Source of the DNA: Sphaerothrix epifaneia
GTDB taxonomy: Bacteria > Cyanobacteriota > Cyanobacteriia > Phormidesmidales > Phormidesmidaceae
Direction: 5' to 3'
Length of the DNA: 64,000 bases
NCBI RefSeq assembly: GCF_042788235.1
Contig: NZ_JBHZOL010000065.1
Coordinates: forward strand, 58,170-122,169
The stretch's first letter is position 1. Every line of letters begins with the position of its first letter. Of this stretch, positions 33,042-43,930 are shown one piece after another. The notes below the pieces were generated by a model. That model was not told the DNA's origin. It was given only the letters and a program-made list of their open reading frames with translations, and did no database searches. Position numbers and translations under genes: made by a program.

Positions 33042-35660
33042 CTAAGTAGTGAGCAATTCAGCCGGAAGGCGCTTAAAGGAAAGGCGCTCGTTTTCGACAT
33101 CTACATAGATGGTGTCCCCCCCCGTAAATTCGCCTCGTAAGATCGCTTTGGCGATTTGAGTTTCAAGTTCGCGCTGAATGGCTCGTTTGAGTGGACGAGC
33201 CCCATAAACCGGGTCGTAACCCACTTCAGCTAGAAAGTCTAAAGTGGCTTCTGCTAGGCGTAGCGCCATCTTCTTATCGTCCAAACGCTTGGATAGCTGC
33301 TGAACCTGCAATTTGACAATTTCTCGCAGCTGTTCTTTGCGCAGGGCATGGAAGATGATAATTTCATCGATGCGGTTGAGGAATTCGGGGCGGAAGTTAG
33401 AGCGTAGGGCGTCTAGGACTCGCGATCGCATTTCATCGTACTGCTCATCATCTCCCGCTACATCCAGAATGTACTGAGAGCCAATATTGGAAGTCATGAT
33501 GATGATGCTGTTTTTGAAGTCCACGGTGTGGCCTTGAGCATCGGTTACACGTCCGTCATCCAAAATTTGCAGCATGACGTTAAACACGTCGGGGTGAGCC
33601 TTTTCAATTTCGTCAAACAGGATCACTGAATAAGGTCGCCGCCGAATGGCCTCTGTAAGTTGCCCACCTTCGTCGTAGCCGACATAACCCGGAGGGGCAC
33701 CAATCAGGCGAGAAACGGAATGCTTTTCCATGTACTCTGACATGTCAATCCGTACCATCGCGTCTTCGGTATCAAACAGGTAAGCGGCTAGGGCTTTACC
33801 TAACTCGGTTTTACCAACCCCGGTAGGCCCTAAAAAGATAAAGCTCGCCGTGGGACGATTGGGGTCAGCTAGCCCCGCTCGCGATCGCTGAATGGCATCC
33901 GCCACAGCGGTAACCGCTTCTTCTTGACCAATCACCCGCTGGTGTAGCTCGTCTTCTAAGTTGAGTAGCTTTTGCATTTCTGACTCAACCAGCTTGCTGA
34001 CGGGAATGCCTGTCCATTTTGAGATGATTTCGGCAATGTCTTCTTCCGTCACTTCTTCTCGCAGCAGCGAAGCCCCGCTGGTTTGAGCGTTGGCCAGCTG
34101 CGCCTCGGCTTGTTCAAGTTCTCGCTGGAGGTCGGTCAATTTGCCGTACTTCAGCTCGGCTGCTCGGTTGAGGTCGTAGTCTCGCTCAGCTTGCTGAATC
34201 TCGATATTGACTTGGTCAATTTCTTCTTTCAGCGATTGGATGTGGTCGATGCTGCCTTTTTCAGCCTGCCACTGAGCATTGAGGGTACGCTGTTCTTCTT
34301 TGAGGTCAGCAATTTCTTTTTCTAATCGATCTAAACGCTCTAGAGACGCGGGATCGGTTTCTTTTTGCAGCGATAGCCGCTCCATCTCTAGCTGCAGGAT
34401 TTTGCGATCGACCTCGTCTAGCTCCTCCGGCTTGGAGGTAATTTCCATCTTCAGCTTGGCGGCGGCTTCGTCTACTAGGTCAATAGCCTTGTCGGGCAAA
34501 AAGCGATCGCTAATGTAGCGCGTAGATAGCGTGGCGGCTGCCACCAGGGCATTGTCAGAAATTTTTACCCCGTGGTGGACTTCATAGCGCTCTCGCAGAC
34601 CTCGCAAAATGGAGATCGTATCTTCTACACTGGGCTGATCGACAAATACCTGCTGGAAACGCCGCTCCAAGGCTGCATCTTTCTCAATATATTTGCGATA
34701 TTCATCTAGGGTGGTGGCTCCGATGCAGCGCAGCTCACCGCGTGCCAGCATCGGCTTGAGTAGGTTGCCAGCATCCATTGCGCCTTGGGTGGCACCAGCG
34801 CCTACGACGGTATGGATCTCGTCGATAAAGAGAATCACCTGGCCGCTTGAGTCGGTGACTTCTTTTAAGACTGCCTTGAGCCGTTCTTCAAACTCGCCGC
34901 GATACTTGGCTCCAGCAATCAATGCCCCCATATCTAGGGCTACCAGCTTGCGATCGCGCAGCGATTCAGGCACATCACCTTTGACAATCCGCTGGGCGAG
35001 TCCTTCGGCGATCGCCGTTTTACCGACACCCGGTTCACCGATGAGCACCGGATTGTTTTTGGTGCGGCGCGAGAGAATTTGCACCGTGCGGCGAATTTCA
35101 TCGTCGCGGCCAATTACCGGATCTAACTTGCCTTGGCGGGCAAGCTGGGTCAGGTCGCGGCCATATTTTTCTAATGATTCGTACTTACCTTCAGGATTTT
35201 GGTCGGTCACCTTTTGATTGCCTCGAATCTGAGTGATGGCATCTCGTAGCCGATTTTCGGTGATGCCAAACTCTTGAAAAAGACTTTTACCAAAGCGATC
35301 GTCTTTGAGATAGCCCAGAATCAGGTGTTCAATTGAAATAAAGTCGTCGCTATATTCTTTGCGGTAATTTTCTGCTCGATCGAGTAAGGAATCAAGCGAT
35401 CGCCCTAAGTAGACAGAAGCCCCACTACCTGATACCTTGGGCTGCTTTTTGATAAAAGCGTCGGTGCGATCGCGCAGTTGCGGTACAGCCACTTCTAGCT
35501 TATGCAAAATACTGGCTGCTAAGCCGTCTTGCTCTAGCAGAGCGGCCATTAAATGTTCACTCTCAATTTGTTGGTGTCCAGACTGCTTAGCAATATCTGG
35601 GGTGCGGGCGATCGCCGCCCAGGCTTTTTCAGTAAACTGATTGGGGTTGGTTGGTTGCAT
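33042..35660 (-). CDS. clpB: ClpB protein disaggregase
   Basis: Hsp100 AAA+ hexameric chaperone that, with DnaK, pulls apart aggregated proteins. From the ATG at 35660 it has 872 residues. The N-domain is 1-150; NBD1 has Walker A GEPGVGKT (208-215) and the pore loop KYRGEFEERLK; a long coiled middle domain (about 405-530) marks ClpB and not ClpC; NBD2 has Walker A GPTGVGKT (611-618), the pore loop GYVGYDEGG and a C-terminal VYGARPLKRAIQRE. The frame begins two codons earlier with GTG, but GGGGAGAG precedes the ATG and the family begins MQPT. No CIRCE element was seen upstream. Confidence 0.97.
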   Translation of the reverse strand: MQPTNPNQFTEKAWAAIARTPDIAKQSGHQQIESEHLMAALLEQDGLAASILHKLEVAVPQLRDRTDAFIKKQPKVSGSGASVYLGRSLDSLLDRAENYRKEYSDDFISIEHLILGYLKDDRFGKSLFQEFGITENRLRDAITQIRGNQKVTDQNPEGKYESLEKYGRDLTQLARQGKLDPVIGRDDEIRRTVQILSRRTKNNPVLIGEPGVGKTAIAEGLAQRIVKGDVPESLRDRKLVALDMGALIAGAKYRGEFEERLKAVLKEVTDSSGQVILFIDEIHTVVGAGATQGAMDAGNLLKPMLARGELRCIGATTLDEYRKYIEKDAALERRFQQVFVDQPSVEDTISILRGLRERYEVHHGVKISDNALVAAATLSTRYISDRFLPDKAIDLVDEAAAKLKMEITSKPEELDEVDRKILQLEMERLSLQKETDPASLERLDRLEKEIADLKEEQRTLNAQWQAEKGSIDHIQSLKEEIDQVNIEIQQAERDYDLNRAAELKYGKLTDLQRELEQAEAQLANAQTSGASLLREEVTEEDIAEIISKWTGIPVSKLVESEMQKLLNLEDELHQRVIGQEEAVTAVADAIQRSRAGLADPNRPTASFIFLGPTGVGKTELGKALAAYLFDTEDAMVRIDMSEYMEKHSVSRLIGAPPGYVGYDEGGQLTEAIRRRPYSVILFDEIEKAHPDVFNVMLQILDDGRVTDAQGHTVDFKNSIIIMTSNIGSQYILDVAGDDEQYDEMRSRVLDALRSNFRPEFLNRIDEIIIFHALRKEQLREIVKLQVQQLSKRLDDKKMALRLAEATLDFLAEVGYDPVYGARPLKRAIQRELETQIAKAILRGEFTGGDTIYVDVENERLSFKRLPAELLTT

Positions 35661-35906
35661 GGGCACTCTCCCCGGCTAACAATTACGTGTCGTCAACACA
35701 ATATGTCTGCATTGTAGGCAGGCTGAGGCGATCGCAGGGATCGGTGTTTACGATTTTTCTCAGGGGGGTTGCCGTCTAAGGGGAGTTCTGGCGTCAAAAG
35801 TAAAGAGAAACTTTTGAGGTGCTAGCCCTCTGCCTCGCTGTTAACGCCGTTGAGAAGCGATAGCCTAGAACAGAGTTATTTTGATAGCGGGAAGGCGCAA
35901 AAGTCT

Positions 35907-36686
35907 GTGAATCAAGCTGAGGCGTTACGGGGGCTGCTCAAAGCAGTCGCCCAAGGTGAAGTTAGCCCGGAAGGGGCCTTTACCCAACTTAAAAATTTAG
36001 ATTTTGAACCCATTGCTGACTTTGCCAAAGTCGATCATCATCGAGCCATTCGGACGGGCTTTCCTGAGGTGGTTTGGGGCCCAGGGAAAACGGTAGATCA
36101 GATAGTGCAGATTATGGAGCGGCTGCGGCTGCGCAATTCGGTGGTCATGGCCACTCGGATTACCCCAGAAGTTTACGCTCAACTCCGCATTGCCCTGCCA
36201 ACGCTGATTTACGACGAAATGGCTTGCATTTGTGCCCTGGTGCCCGATCCGGTGGTGCCCCAATATCCAGGGACAATTGCCATTTTGACGGCTGGCACCG
36301 CCGATCTACCCGTGGCTCAAGAAGCGGCTGTGACGGCTGAGTTGTCGGGCTTTCGGGTGCGGCGGCTGTGGGATGTGGGCGTAGCCGGTATTCATCGGTT
36401 GCTCAGTCATCGCCAGGTGATTGACGAAGCTGAGGTGCTGATTGTCGTAGCGGGCATGGAGGGGGCTTTACCCAGCGTCGTGGCTGGGCTAGCCAACTGT
36501 CCGGTGATTGCGGTGCCGACCAGCGTGGGGTATGGGGCTAGCTTTAACGGTCTAGCAGCCTTGCTGACAATGCTCAATTCTTGTGCCGCTGGCATTGGCG
36601 TTGTCAATATTGACAATGGCTTTGGCGCAGCTATCTTGGCCGGACAAATTTTGCGGACAGCGGCTAAACTCAAAAACGCTGGCTAG
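35907..36686 (+). CDS. larB: LarB, nickel-pincer cofactor biosynthesis carboxylase
   Basis: PurE-like enzyme that carboxylates and hydrolyses nicotinic acid adenine dinucleotide in the first step of the nickel-pincer nucleotide cofactor of lactate racemase. It has 259 residues from the GTG at 35907. The frame can be extended to a TTG at 35850. Visible family stretches are FAKVDHHRAIRTGFPEVVWGPGKT (split around 40-65), the AIR carboxylase-like GTADLPVAQEAA, VAGMEGALPSVVAG and PTSVGYGASFNGLAALL. The partner genes larC and larE are not in the window; isolated larB genes are not unusual in cyanobacteria, which may use it otherwise. The next gene starts 9 bases later. Confidence 0.9.
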   Translation: MNQAEALRGLLKAVAQGEVSPEGAFTQLKNLDFEPIADFAKVDHHRAIRTGFPEVVWGPGKTVDQIVQIMERLRLRNSVVMATRITPEVYAQLRIALPTLIYDEMACICALVPDPVVPQYPGTIAILTAGTADLPVAQEAAVTAELSGFRVRRLWDVGVAGIHRLLSHRQVIDEAEVLIVVAGMEGALPSVVAGLANCPVIAVPTSVGYGASFNGLAALLTMLNSCAAGIGVVNIDNGFGAAILAGQILRTAAKLKNAG

Positions 36687-36695
36687 GGTTAGGGC

Positions 36696-38081
36696 ATGGT
36701 AGTAGATTATGACCTGGTGATAGTGGGGGGGACGCTAGAAGCCCGTCAAGCCGCGATCGCTGCTGCCGCTCAAGGGGCACGAGTCGCCCTGGTTGAACCG
36801 GAGGTCGATCGGGTAGCGCGATCGCTGCAAGCGACCTATTTGAGCCAGGTAGAGGTTTGGCAGCAATGGCACCATCGCCTACCAACGGCTAATTGGCAAA
36901 GCTGGCAACAGTGGACAGCTAGCGTTAGTCAACAGCAAGCAGCGTTGCGATCGCCGCAGAGCCTGTTAGCCCAAGGAATTGATTATATTGAATCACCGGG
37001 GCAGTTTTGTCAGCTACCGCAGTTGGCGTTTGCCGTCAATCGCCGCTTACTTACCGCCAGCGCCTATTTGATCGCCACGGGCTTTTTTACCCCCCTGCCG
37101 CCGCTGCCAGGATTGCCCCCGCAGATCTACACCCCCGAAACGCTGGCTCAACTCCCCGAACAACCCCAGCGGCTAGCTGTTTTAGGTGCAACGCCTGCCG
37201 CTTGGGCGATCGCTCAATTATTTGCCTGTTTAGGAACGCAGGTGACTTTGCTGCTAGATGACACCTGGCTAAAACAGCCAGATCTAACGCTAAGTCACTG
37301 GCTGATTGCCCAGCTAGAGGCCGAGGGCGTTGAGATTGCCGCTTTGGCTGCCGTGAAACAGTTCACCGCCAGCGAAACGACTGATCAAATCTGCCTAGGG
37401 CAAAGCGAAGTGAGCGTTGATCAACTGATTGTGGCTTCAGCCCCCAGCCTGTGCAGCTTTGACCTAGGCTTGGAAAAAATTGCGGTGAAACAAGATGGCT
37501 TTGGGCCAATCACAGACGACCACTTGCAAACCCTGCATCACCGCATATTTGTTTTAGGCAGTGTATTAGGACGGCAGGGCATCCGGGCGATCGCGCCGAC
37601 AGAAATAGCTTTGACGATTAAAAATGCGTTGCTGTTACCGCGCTTTAGCCTGACTCGTCGAGCTGTGCCGTGGTCGATTATGACAGCGCCCGCCGTCGCC
37701 AGCGTTGGGATTACGCCTGAACAAGCAAAAGCCTGGTATGGCAAAGATGCCTGGTTTTTTAAGCAGCCGCTTTATCAGGTCGCTCAAGCCCAGCTATTGA
37801 ACCAGACAAGGGGCTTTTGTCGGCTGATTGTGCATCGCAACGGTGAAATTTTGGCCGGACAAATCGTATCGGCGCAAGCGAACGAGCTGATTCAGCCCAT
37901 CGCGCAGGCGATCGCAGAGCAGCAGAGTATTCGGGCAATTGCGCGATCGCCTTACCTGCCTCAAAGTCTATCTGCCATCCTGGTGCAAACGGCTCAGCAG
38001 TGGCAAACGCGCCACCACTCAGTCGGCTTTTGGCGACGAGACTGGCTAGAAAACTGGTTTAATTGGCGGCGATCGCGCTAA
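36696..38081 (+). CDS. class I disulfide-reductase-like flavoprotein lacking key motifs
   Basis: A 461-residue protein with the overall layout of mercuric reductase and dihydrolipoamide dehydrogenase: N-terminal Rossmann (DLVIVGGTLEARQAAIAAAA), middle NAD-type Rossmann (RLAVLGATPAAWAIAQLFA), and C-terminal dimerisation domain (WSIMTAPAVASVGITPEQAK). It lacks the CxxxxC redox pair, both glycine-rich loops are altered (GGTLEA and GATPAA in place of GxGxxG/A), and the GD motif that binds FAD ribitol reads LGS. It may be a pseudoenzyme or use FAD differently. It is 9 bases after larB, hence one operon. Confidence 0.82.
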   Translation: MVVDYDLVIVGGTLEARQAAIAAAAQGARVALVEPEVDRVARSLQATYLSQVEVWQQWHHRLPTANWQSWQQWTASVSQQQAALRSPQSLLAQGIDYIESPGQFCQLPQLAFAVNRRLLTASAYLIATGFFTPLPPLPGLPPQIYTPETLAQLPEQPQRLAVLGATPAAWAIAQLFACLGTQVTLLLDDTWLKQPDLTLSHWLIAQLEAEGVEIAALAAVKQFTASETTDQICLGQSEVSVDQLIVASAPSLCSFDLGLEKIAVKQDGFGPITDDHLQTLHHRIFVLGSVLGRQGIRAIAPTEIALTIKNALLLPRFSLTRRAVPWSIMTAPAVASVGITPEQAKAWYGKDAWFFKQPLYQVAQAQLLNQTRGFCRLIVHRNGEILAGQIVSAQANELIQPIAQAIAEQQSIRAIARSPYLPQSLSAILVQTAQQWQTRHHSVGFWRRDWLENWFNWRRSR

Positions 38082-38192
38082 AGAGGCGCTAGGCTCAAGC
38101 CGCTCAAACAATGAGCCAAAACCACCCAGCGACTAGGCATTGCCTGCAAAGCAAACAATAGAGCCGTAGAGCCAGACAGCGGCTCTAGAAAA

Positions 38193-38253
38193 GGCAAAAG
38201 GCTGAGGGCAGAAGGCAGAAAAAAGCTTTTCTGTCAGCGGCTTTCAGCCTTTT
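38193..38253 (+). repeat. dispersed intergenic repeat, copy E
   Basis: The best-formed copy. AAAAGGCTGA (38196-38205) pairs with TCAGCCTTTT (38244-38253), and inside, CAGAAAA (38216-38222) pairs with TTTTCTG (38227-38233). It lies between convergent genes. A second stem, AGAGCCG/CGGCTCT (38160-38186), immediately precedes it; together they are a good bidirectional terminator candidate. Confidence 0.7.
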
Positions 38254-38335
38254 AAGGGTCTCACTGTCCTATAGGGACTGCTCAGACAGATGAGCTGTTT
38301 GAGCAGCCGCTACCGATGAAATGAAACAACCCGGT

Positions 38336-40249
<1,914 letters not shown>

Positions 40250-40390
40250 AACTTTTTTCTTCTTGCGGCAGGGTTAACGGTCAAGCGTGAATTTAATCAG
40301 TTCACACCACAGTCCAGTTAAGGCTTTTGATTTATCTTCGATGATGATGGGTATCAGCGTCTACCAAGATAAAGTTAAAGCGGAAGCGTC

Positions 40391-40413
40391 CCCTTGGGCA
40401 ACCGCCCTAAGGG
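40391..40413. promoter_or_regulatory. stable hairpin between divergent genes
   Basis: CCCTTGGGC (40391-40399) pairs with GCCC-T-AAGGG (40404-40413), a 9-bp stem with a single-base bulge and 4-base loop. It lies between the divergent transketolase and the winged-helix gene, closer to the latter. It would be in the leader of one of them. Confidence 0.4.
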
Positions 40414-40494
40414 TGAAGTTGGGTCTACAGATAGAGGCTCAATAGAACAAATCCCCCCATTCTGGCAGTATGCAACGCGACAAGGTCACTGGAA

Positions 40495-41691
40495 ATGAGC
40501 TGGCCGTTTGAGCAGATTCGGGCCTGGTTATCAAAAAAGCGGGCTGATGTTATTGAGCAAGATGACCTTGGGCCTTTACCCGCTGCGATCGCTCATCAGA
40601 TCGACCAAAAGCTGCAAGCTTCCGGGATTCATCCTACCTATCGGCACCATTTACTCACGGTTCTAGACCAGCATTTGGCGGCGTGGCAAGCGGACAACCC
40701 GACGGCCAACAGTCTGGCAATTTTGCACAGCCCGGTGGAAGCGCTGACGCCCATCTTGCAGCACACGTTGCAACATTGGCCAGCGGCAGCCAACTACAGG
40801 CTACATTTTTTGCCGCTAGAGGTGCGCCCCAACCAAACCGACGATATTAGCCAACTACTAGAAACAGCGCGATCGCAGATTTTGACTGAACTTTCGCTGC
40901 AACCGTCTAGCGATCGCCCTAGCATTGTCATTATTCCGCGGCTAGATGTTTACTTTTTGCGCTGTATTGGGGGATGGCAGGCAATAGAGCAACTGCGGGA
41001 TATGGTGACAGCCGATCTATCTCGGTTTTGGCTTATTGGCTGCAACGGCTGGGCCTGGACTTATTTTGATATTGTTTGTCAAATTGAAGCTTACCTAGAG
41101 CAAACCACTCAGCTCCCTGAACTAGACGGTGAGCAGATACAAAATTGGTTACAACCTTTGCTCAAAAGCTTAGATGGCCCCATTCACCATGCAACCAAGC
41201 GAACGCAATCGACCGAATCAAGTTCCCCAGCCGAAAAAGCAGCGGCGCTCTACGCTGATTTAGCCAACATTTCCCACGGCATTAGCAGCGTTGCCGTACA
41301 GCTCTGGTGGCGCTCTTTAGGCTATGAGCTAAACACCCCTGAACAAGACGAGGCTACCTCGCCCGCCCCCCCTGCCGAGGCCGATATAGCCAAGCTTTTT
41401 CAAGTTGGGCACTTGAAGCAGCAGCGCCCTAGCTATCCAGAGATGCCTAATTTATCAGCCATTGAAGACTATTTGATTTATTCGGTGCTGCTACACGGCA
41501 GTGTCACCGTGGCGCAATTGGCGATTAGTTTGGGTGAGCTAGAAGGGCAGGTACGAGCCCAGGTGCAAAAACTCTTGCGGCAGGGCATTTTACGCAACCA
41601 AGACGGCATGATTACCGTAGCGCCTGCCTACTATCCCAAACTGCACGACCGACTGCGGCAAAACAACTTTGTCATTGGAGGCGATCGCTAA
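40495..41691 (+). CDS. unknown protein with P-loop-fold-like core and winged helix, next to mscS
   Basis: A 398-residue soluble protein. Residues 70-220 have the strand order of a P-loop ATPase without its lysine: SLAILHSPVEALTPILQ stands where a Walker A loop would be, SIVIIPRLDVYFLR resembles a Walker B strand with a single aspartate, and RFWLIGCNGWAWTYF a sensor 1 strand. Residues 325-395 form a winged helix-turn-helix (SAIEDYLIYSVLLHGSVTV, LSLGEL.., GQVRAQVQKLLRQGILRN). Nothing equivalent is named in common families as far as the author can tell. The mscS gene starts 2 bases after its stop, so they are translationally adjacent and likely work together. Confidence 0.7.
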   Translation: MSWPFEQIRAWLSKKRADVIEQDDLGPLPAAIAHQIDQKLQASGIHPTYRHHLLTVLDQHLAAWQADNPTANSLAILHSPVEALTPILQHTLQHWPAAANYRLHFLPLEVRPNQTDDISQLLETARSQILTELSLQPSSDRPSIVIIPRLDVYFLRCIGGWQAIEQLRDMVTADLSRFWLIGCNGWAWTYFDIVCQIEAYLEQTTQLPELDGEQIQNWLQPLLKSLDGPIHHATKRTQSTESSSPAEKAAALYADLANISHGISSVAVQLWWRSLGYELNTPEQDEATSPAPPAEADIAKLFQVGHLKQQRPSYPEMPNLSAIEDYLIYSVLLHGSVTVAQLAISLGELEGQVRAQVQKLLRQGILRNQDGMITVAPAYYPKLHDRLRQNNFVIGGDR

Positions 41692-41693
41692 GC

Positions 41694-42575
41694 ATGCATT
41701 TACTCAAAGCTGTAGCTAGCGTCGATCTGCTGTTACAAAGCAACACACCCAGCGATTTCGCCAAGCGCTGGCTGGCTGAAATTAACTTTTCTACCGTACT
41801 GTCGGCTTTGACTGCCCTGGCGATCGCCTATGGCGTGCTGTTTGCCATTGATACCCTCACCGATTGGGTTTCAGAGCGGGTACCCCGACGGTTTCGGCTA
41901 TTGACGAAGCAAGGCTTACCGTTTGTGCGGGCGCTGGTACTGCTAGCCGCCATTGTCTATGTTTCCAATTTGTTTTTAAACCTGTCGGCTCGTAACCTGT
42001 TTGCCCTAACGGGGACGCTGGCTGTTGCCCTAGGGTTTGCCTTTAAAGACTATGTCAGCTCCATTATTGCTGGCGTTGTTGGCCTCTACGAAGCACCTTA
42101 CCGAGTGGGCGATCGCGTTCGCATTGGTGACACCTACGGCGAAATTATGGACTATGGCTTGCGCCGCATCCAAATCCGCACCCCCAGCGATAGCTTGGTC
42201 AGCGTTCCCCACAGCAAAATTTGGACTGAACCGATCATCAATGCCAATAGTGGCGAACTCGAAGCCCAGGTCGTCACTAATTTTTATTTTTCTCACGCGG
42301 TCAACGTCGCCCAAACCCGACGCATTTTGTACCAAACCGCCTACAGCAGCAAATATACCCGCTTAGATTTGCCAGTAGTGGTCATTGTGCAAGAGCAACC
42401 CTGGGGTACTCAGTTCAAGCTCAAAGCCTATCCCATGGATGCTCGCGACGAGTTTTTATACCAAACTGACTTAATCCAGCGGGCTAAACAATATTTTGCT
42501 GATCACGCTTTTGAATACCCGCAGCTTTCGGGCTATTTAGAAGGGCTAGAAGGGGGGGCGGCGGTGGGCGAGTAG
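41694..42575 (+). CDS. MscS-family mechanosensitive channel
   Basis: Small-conductance mechanosensitive ion channel, 293 residues. It has three membrane helices; the pore-lining third has the Gly/Ala pattern LTGTLAVALGFAFKDYVSSIIAG (about 105-127). The beta domain follows (PYRVGDRVRIGDTYGEIMDYGLRRIQI, TPSDSLVSVPHSKIW), then an alpha-beta C-terminus. It relieves turgor upon hypo-osmotic shock in better-studied bacteria. It is cotranscribed with the upstream winged-helix protein, an unusual partner that might regulate or be regulated by it. Confidence 0.93.
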   Translation: MHLLKAVASVDLLLQSNTPSDFAKRWLAEINFSTVLSALTALAIAYGVLFAIDTLTDWVSERVPRRFRLLTKQGLPFVRALVLLAAIVYVSNLFLNLSARNLFALTGTLAVALGFAFKDYVSSIIAGVVGLYEAPYRVGDRVRIGDTYGEIMDYGLRRIQIRTPSDSLVSVPHSKIWTEPIINANSGELEAQVVTNFYFSHAVNVAQTRRILYQTAYSSKYTRLDLPVVVIVQEQPWGTQFKLKAYPMDARDEFLYQTDLIQRAKQYFADHAFEYPQLSGYLEGLEGGAAVGE

Positions 42576-42585
42576 GCTCAAAGCT

Positions 42586-42633
42586 GTCGGCTGCAGGCAA
42601 AATGAAAGGTTTTCTCGCAGCGGCTTTCGCCAG
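42586..42633 (+). repeat. dispersed intergenic repeat, copy F
   Basis: Plus-orientation copy with core GCAAAATGAAAGGTTTTCT and flanks GTCGGCTGCAG and GCAGCGGCTTTCGCC. It lies between the convergent channel and radical SAM genes. Confidence 0.65.
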
Positions 42634-42669
42634 TTTGGGTCGTTCAATTTTAGTGGCGATCGCGCTATT

Positions 42670-43743
42670 TCAAACCTCACCCCAACCGGGCTGCAACCGC
42701 TTCTTTAGCGGGCTATAGAACTTGAAATAGGCAACTGATCCCGCTTGTCGCAACAAGGCTTTTGTTTGAGAATCGGCTCCCATGCAGCGTTGGCAAAGCG
42801 GATTTTTCACCTGCAGGCGATCGAAATTTTGCCGTAGCTGGCAAGCCGGAGCGCTGGCCAAAATTTCACTCAGCGGTGTCTGCTGTACGTTTCCCAGCGG
42901 GATTTGACCTTCAAAGTCTTTGCAGCAGGGGACAACCGTACCATCGTACAAAATTCCGGCCTGTTGACTGGCACCGTTGCAATAGCCAAATTGAGCCGTG
43001 ACCACGCGATCGCTTTCGACATTTCCCCAGCTATCTAGCGGAAACACTTCTAAAGCCAGCTTCGGACTTAACTCAATGATCTGCCAGCGACCTGGTTTAT
43101 AACGGCTGATCCGCTGCTGTAGGGTTGTTGCTTTGGGAGCGGCGGCATACCCTGCTAGCAGACGCTTAGCCCAGTTATACAGCTCTTGCTGCATCTGCGT
43201 TTTACCCGCAATCACCGAAAGCGGTTTGTGCGGCACTAAAAAGGGATGGGGCGTTGTGTCTAGAAACTTTAGATGCACCCGCGTAGGGGAGTCAGCCGCC
43301 AGGTGAGCCTGAACATAGCGAGTGATCCCGTCGAAGTATTGCTCTGGCTTGAGTTTAGGCGGTGCCCCCCGAATCGTAAAAGTTTGAGGGTCTGGGGTTT
43401 GTAGCGAAATAGTCAGCTTAGGCAGGCCAGAGGCCACTAGGCGCTCAATGTGGTCAGGTCGCAGGTGAAAGGTGCTGCCATTGGTTGTCAGGTGCAGCGC
43501 CAACCCCCGTTCAACCGCTCGCTGGATGGCCATAAAAATAAACGGATAAATCAGCGGCTCTCCCATCAGATGAAAAGTCACAATACGGGCCAGTTGGCGA
43601 TCGCTAATTTCATCGATCAGGCGTTCTAACAAAGAAAAATCCATGTGACCGCGCGATCGCTGCATGATAGCGTCTGGACAAAATTCGCACTTAAAATTAC
43701 AAACATTGGTGACTTCGAGATGGAGTCGATCTAACCGATGCAT
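42670..43743 (-). CDS. radical SAM/SPASM-domain protein
   Basis: A 357-residue radical SAM enzyme. The SAM cluster cysteines are C15, C19 and C22 (VCNFKCEFC), followed by the barrel with HLMGEPLIYPFIF and HLTTNGSTF. The C-terminal part has a cysteine-rich SPASM/Twitch region (YCNGASQQAG, VVPCCKDFEGQIPLGNV, LCQRCMG) that would hold one or two auxiliary clusters. Such enzymes often modify peptides or sugars. No precursor peptide gene was seen nearby. It converges with mscS and is divergent from the cyclase gene. Confidence 0.9.
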   Translation of the reverse strand: MHRLDRLHLEVTNVCNFKCEFCPDAIMQRSRGHMDFSLLERLIDEISDRQLARIVTFHLMGEPLIYPFIFMAIQRAVERGLALHLTTNGSTFHLRPDHIERLVASGLPKLTISLQTPDPQTFTIRGAPPKLKPEQYFDGITRYVQAHLAADSPTRVHLKFLDTTPHPFLVPHKPLSVIAGKTQMQQELYNWAKRLLAGYAAAPKATTLQQRISRYKPGRWQIIELSPKLALEVFPLDSWGNVESDRVVTAQFGYCNGASQQAGILYDGTVVPCCKDFEGQIPLGNVQQTPLSEILASAPACQLRQNFDRLQVKNPLCQRCMGADSQTKALLRQAGSVAYFKFYSPLKKRLQPGWGEV

Positions 43744-43930
43744 AAGTGTTGATCCGCAATGAGTTGCCCTACTTTATCAACTGGCTTTCGGCTGAAAATG
43801 AGCGGTAGCTGAAAAGACACCCCTGTTTTTGTGAACAAAGTAGTCTGAATCAGTCAAAAGGTTATTTTCAGATGCCGTAAACTTGACTAGTCTCTGTAGA
43901 GACGGGCGACTTTCTCATTCCTAGCCCTGC

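Noticed and set aside
35661..35906. CIRCE or similar heat-shock operator before clpB
   Set aside because: No TTAGCACTC...GAGTGCTAA pattern is present; a single GGCACTC is not enough.
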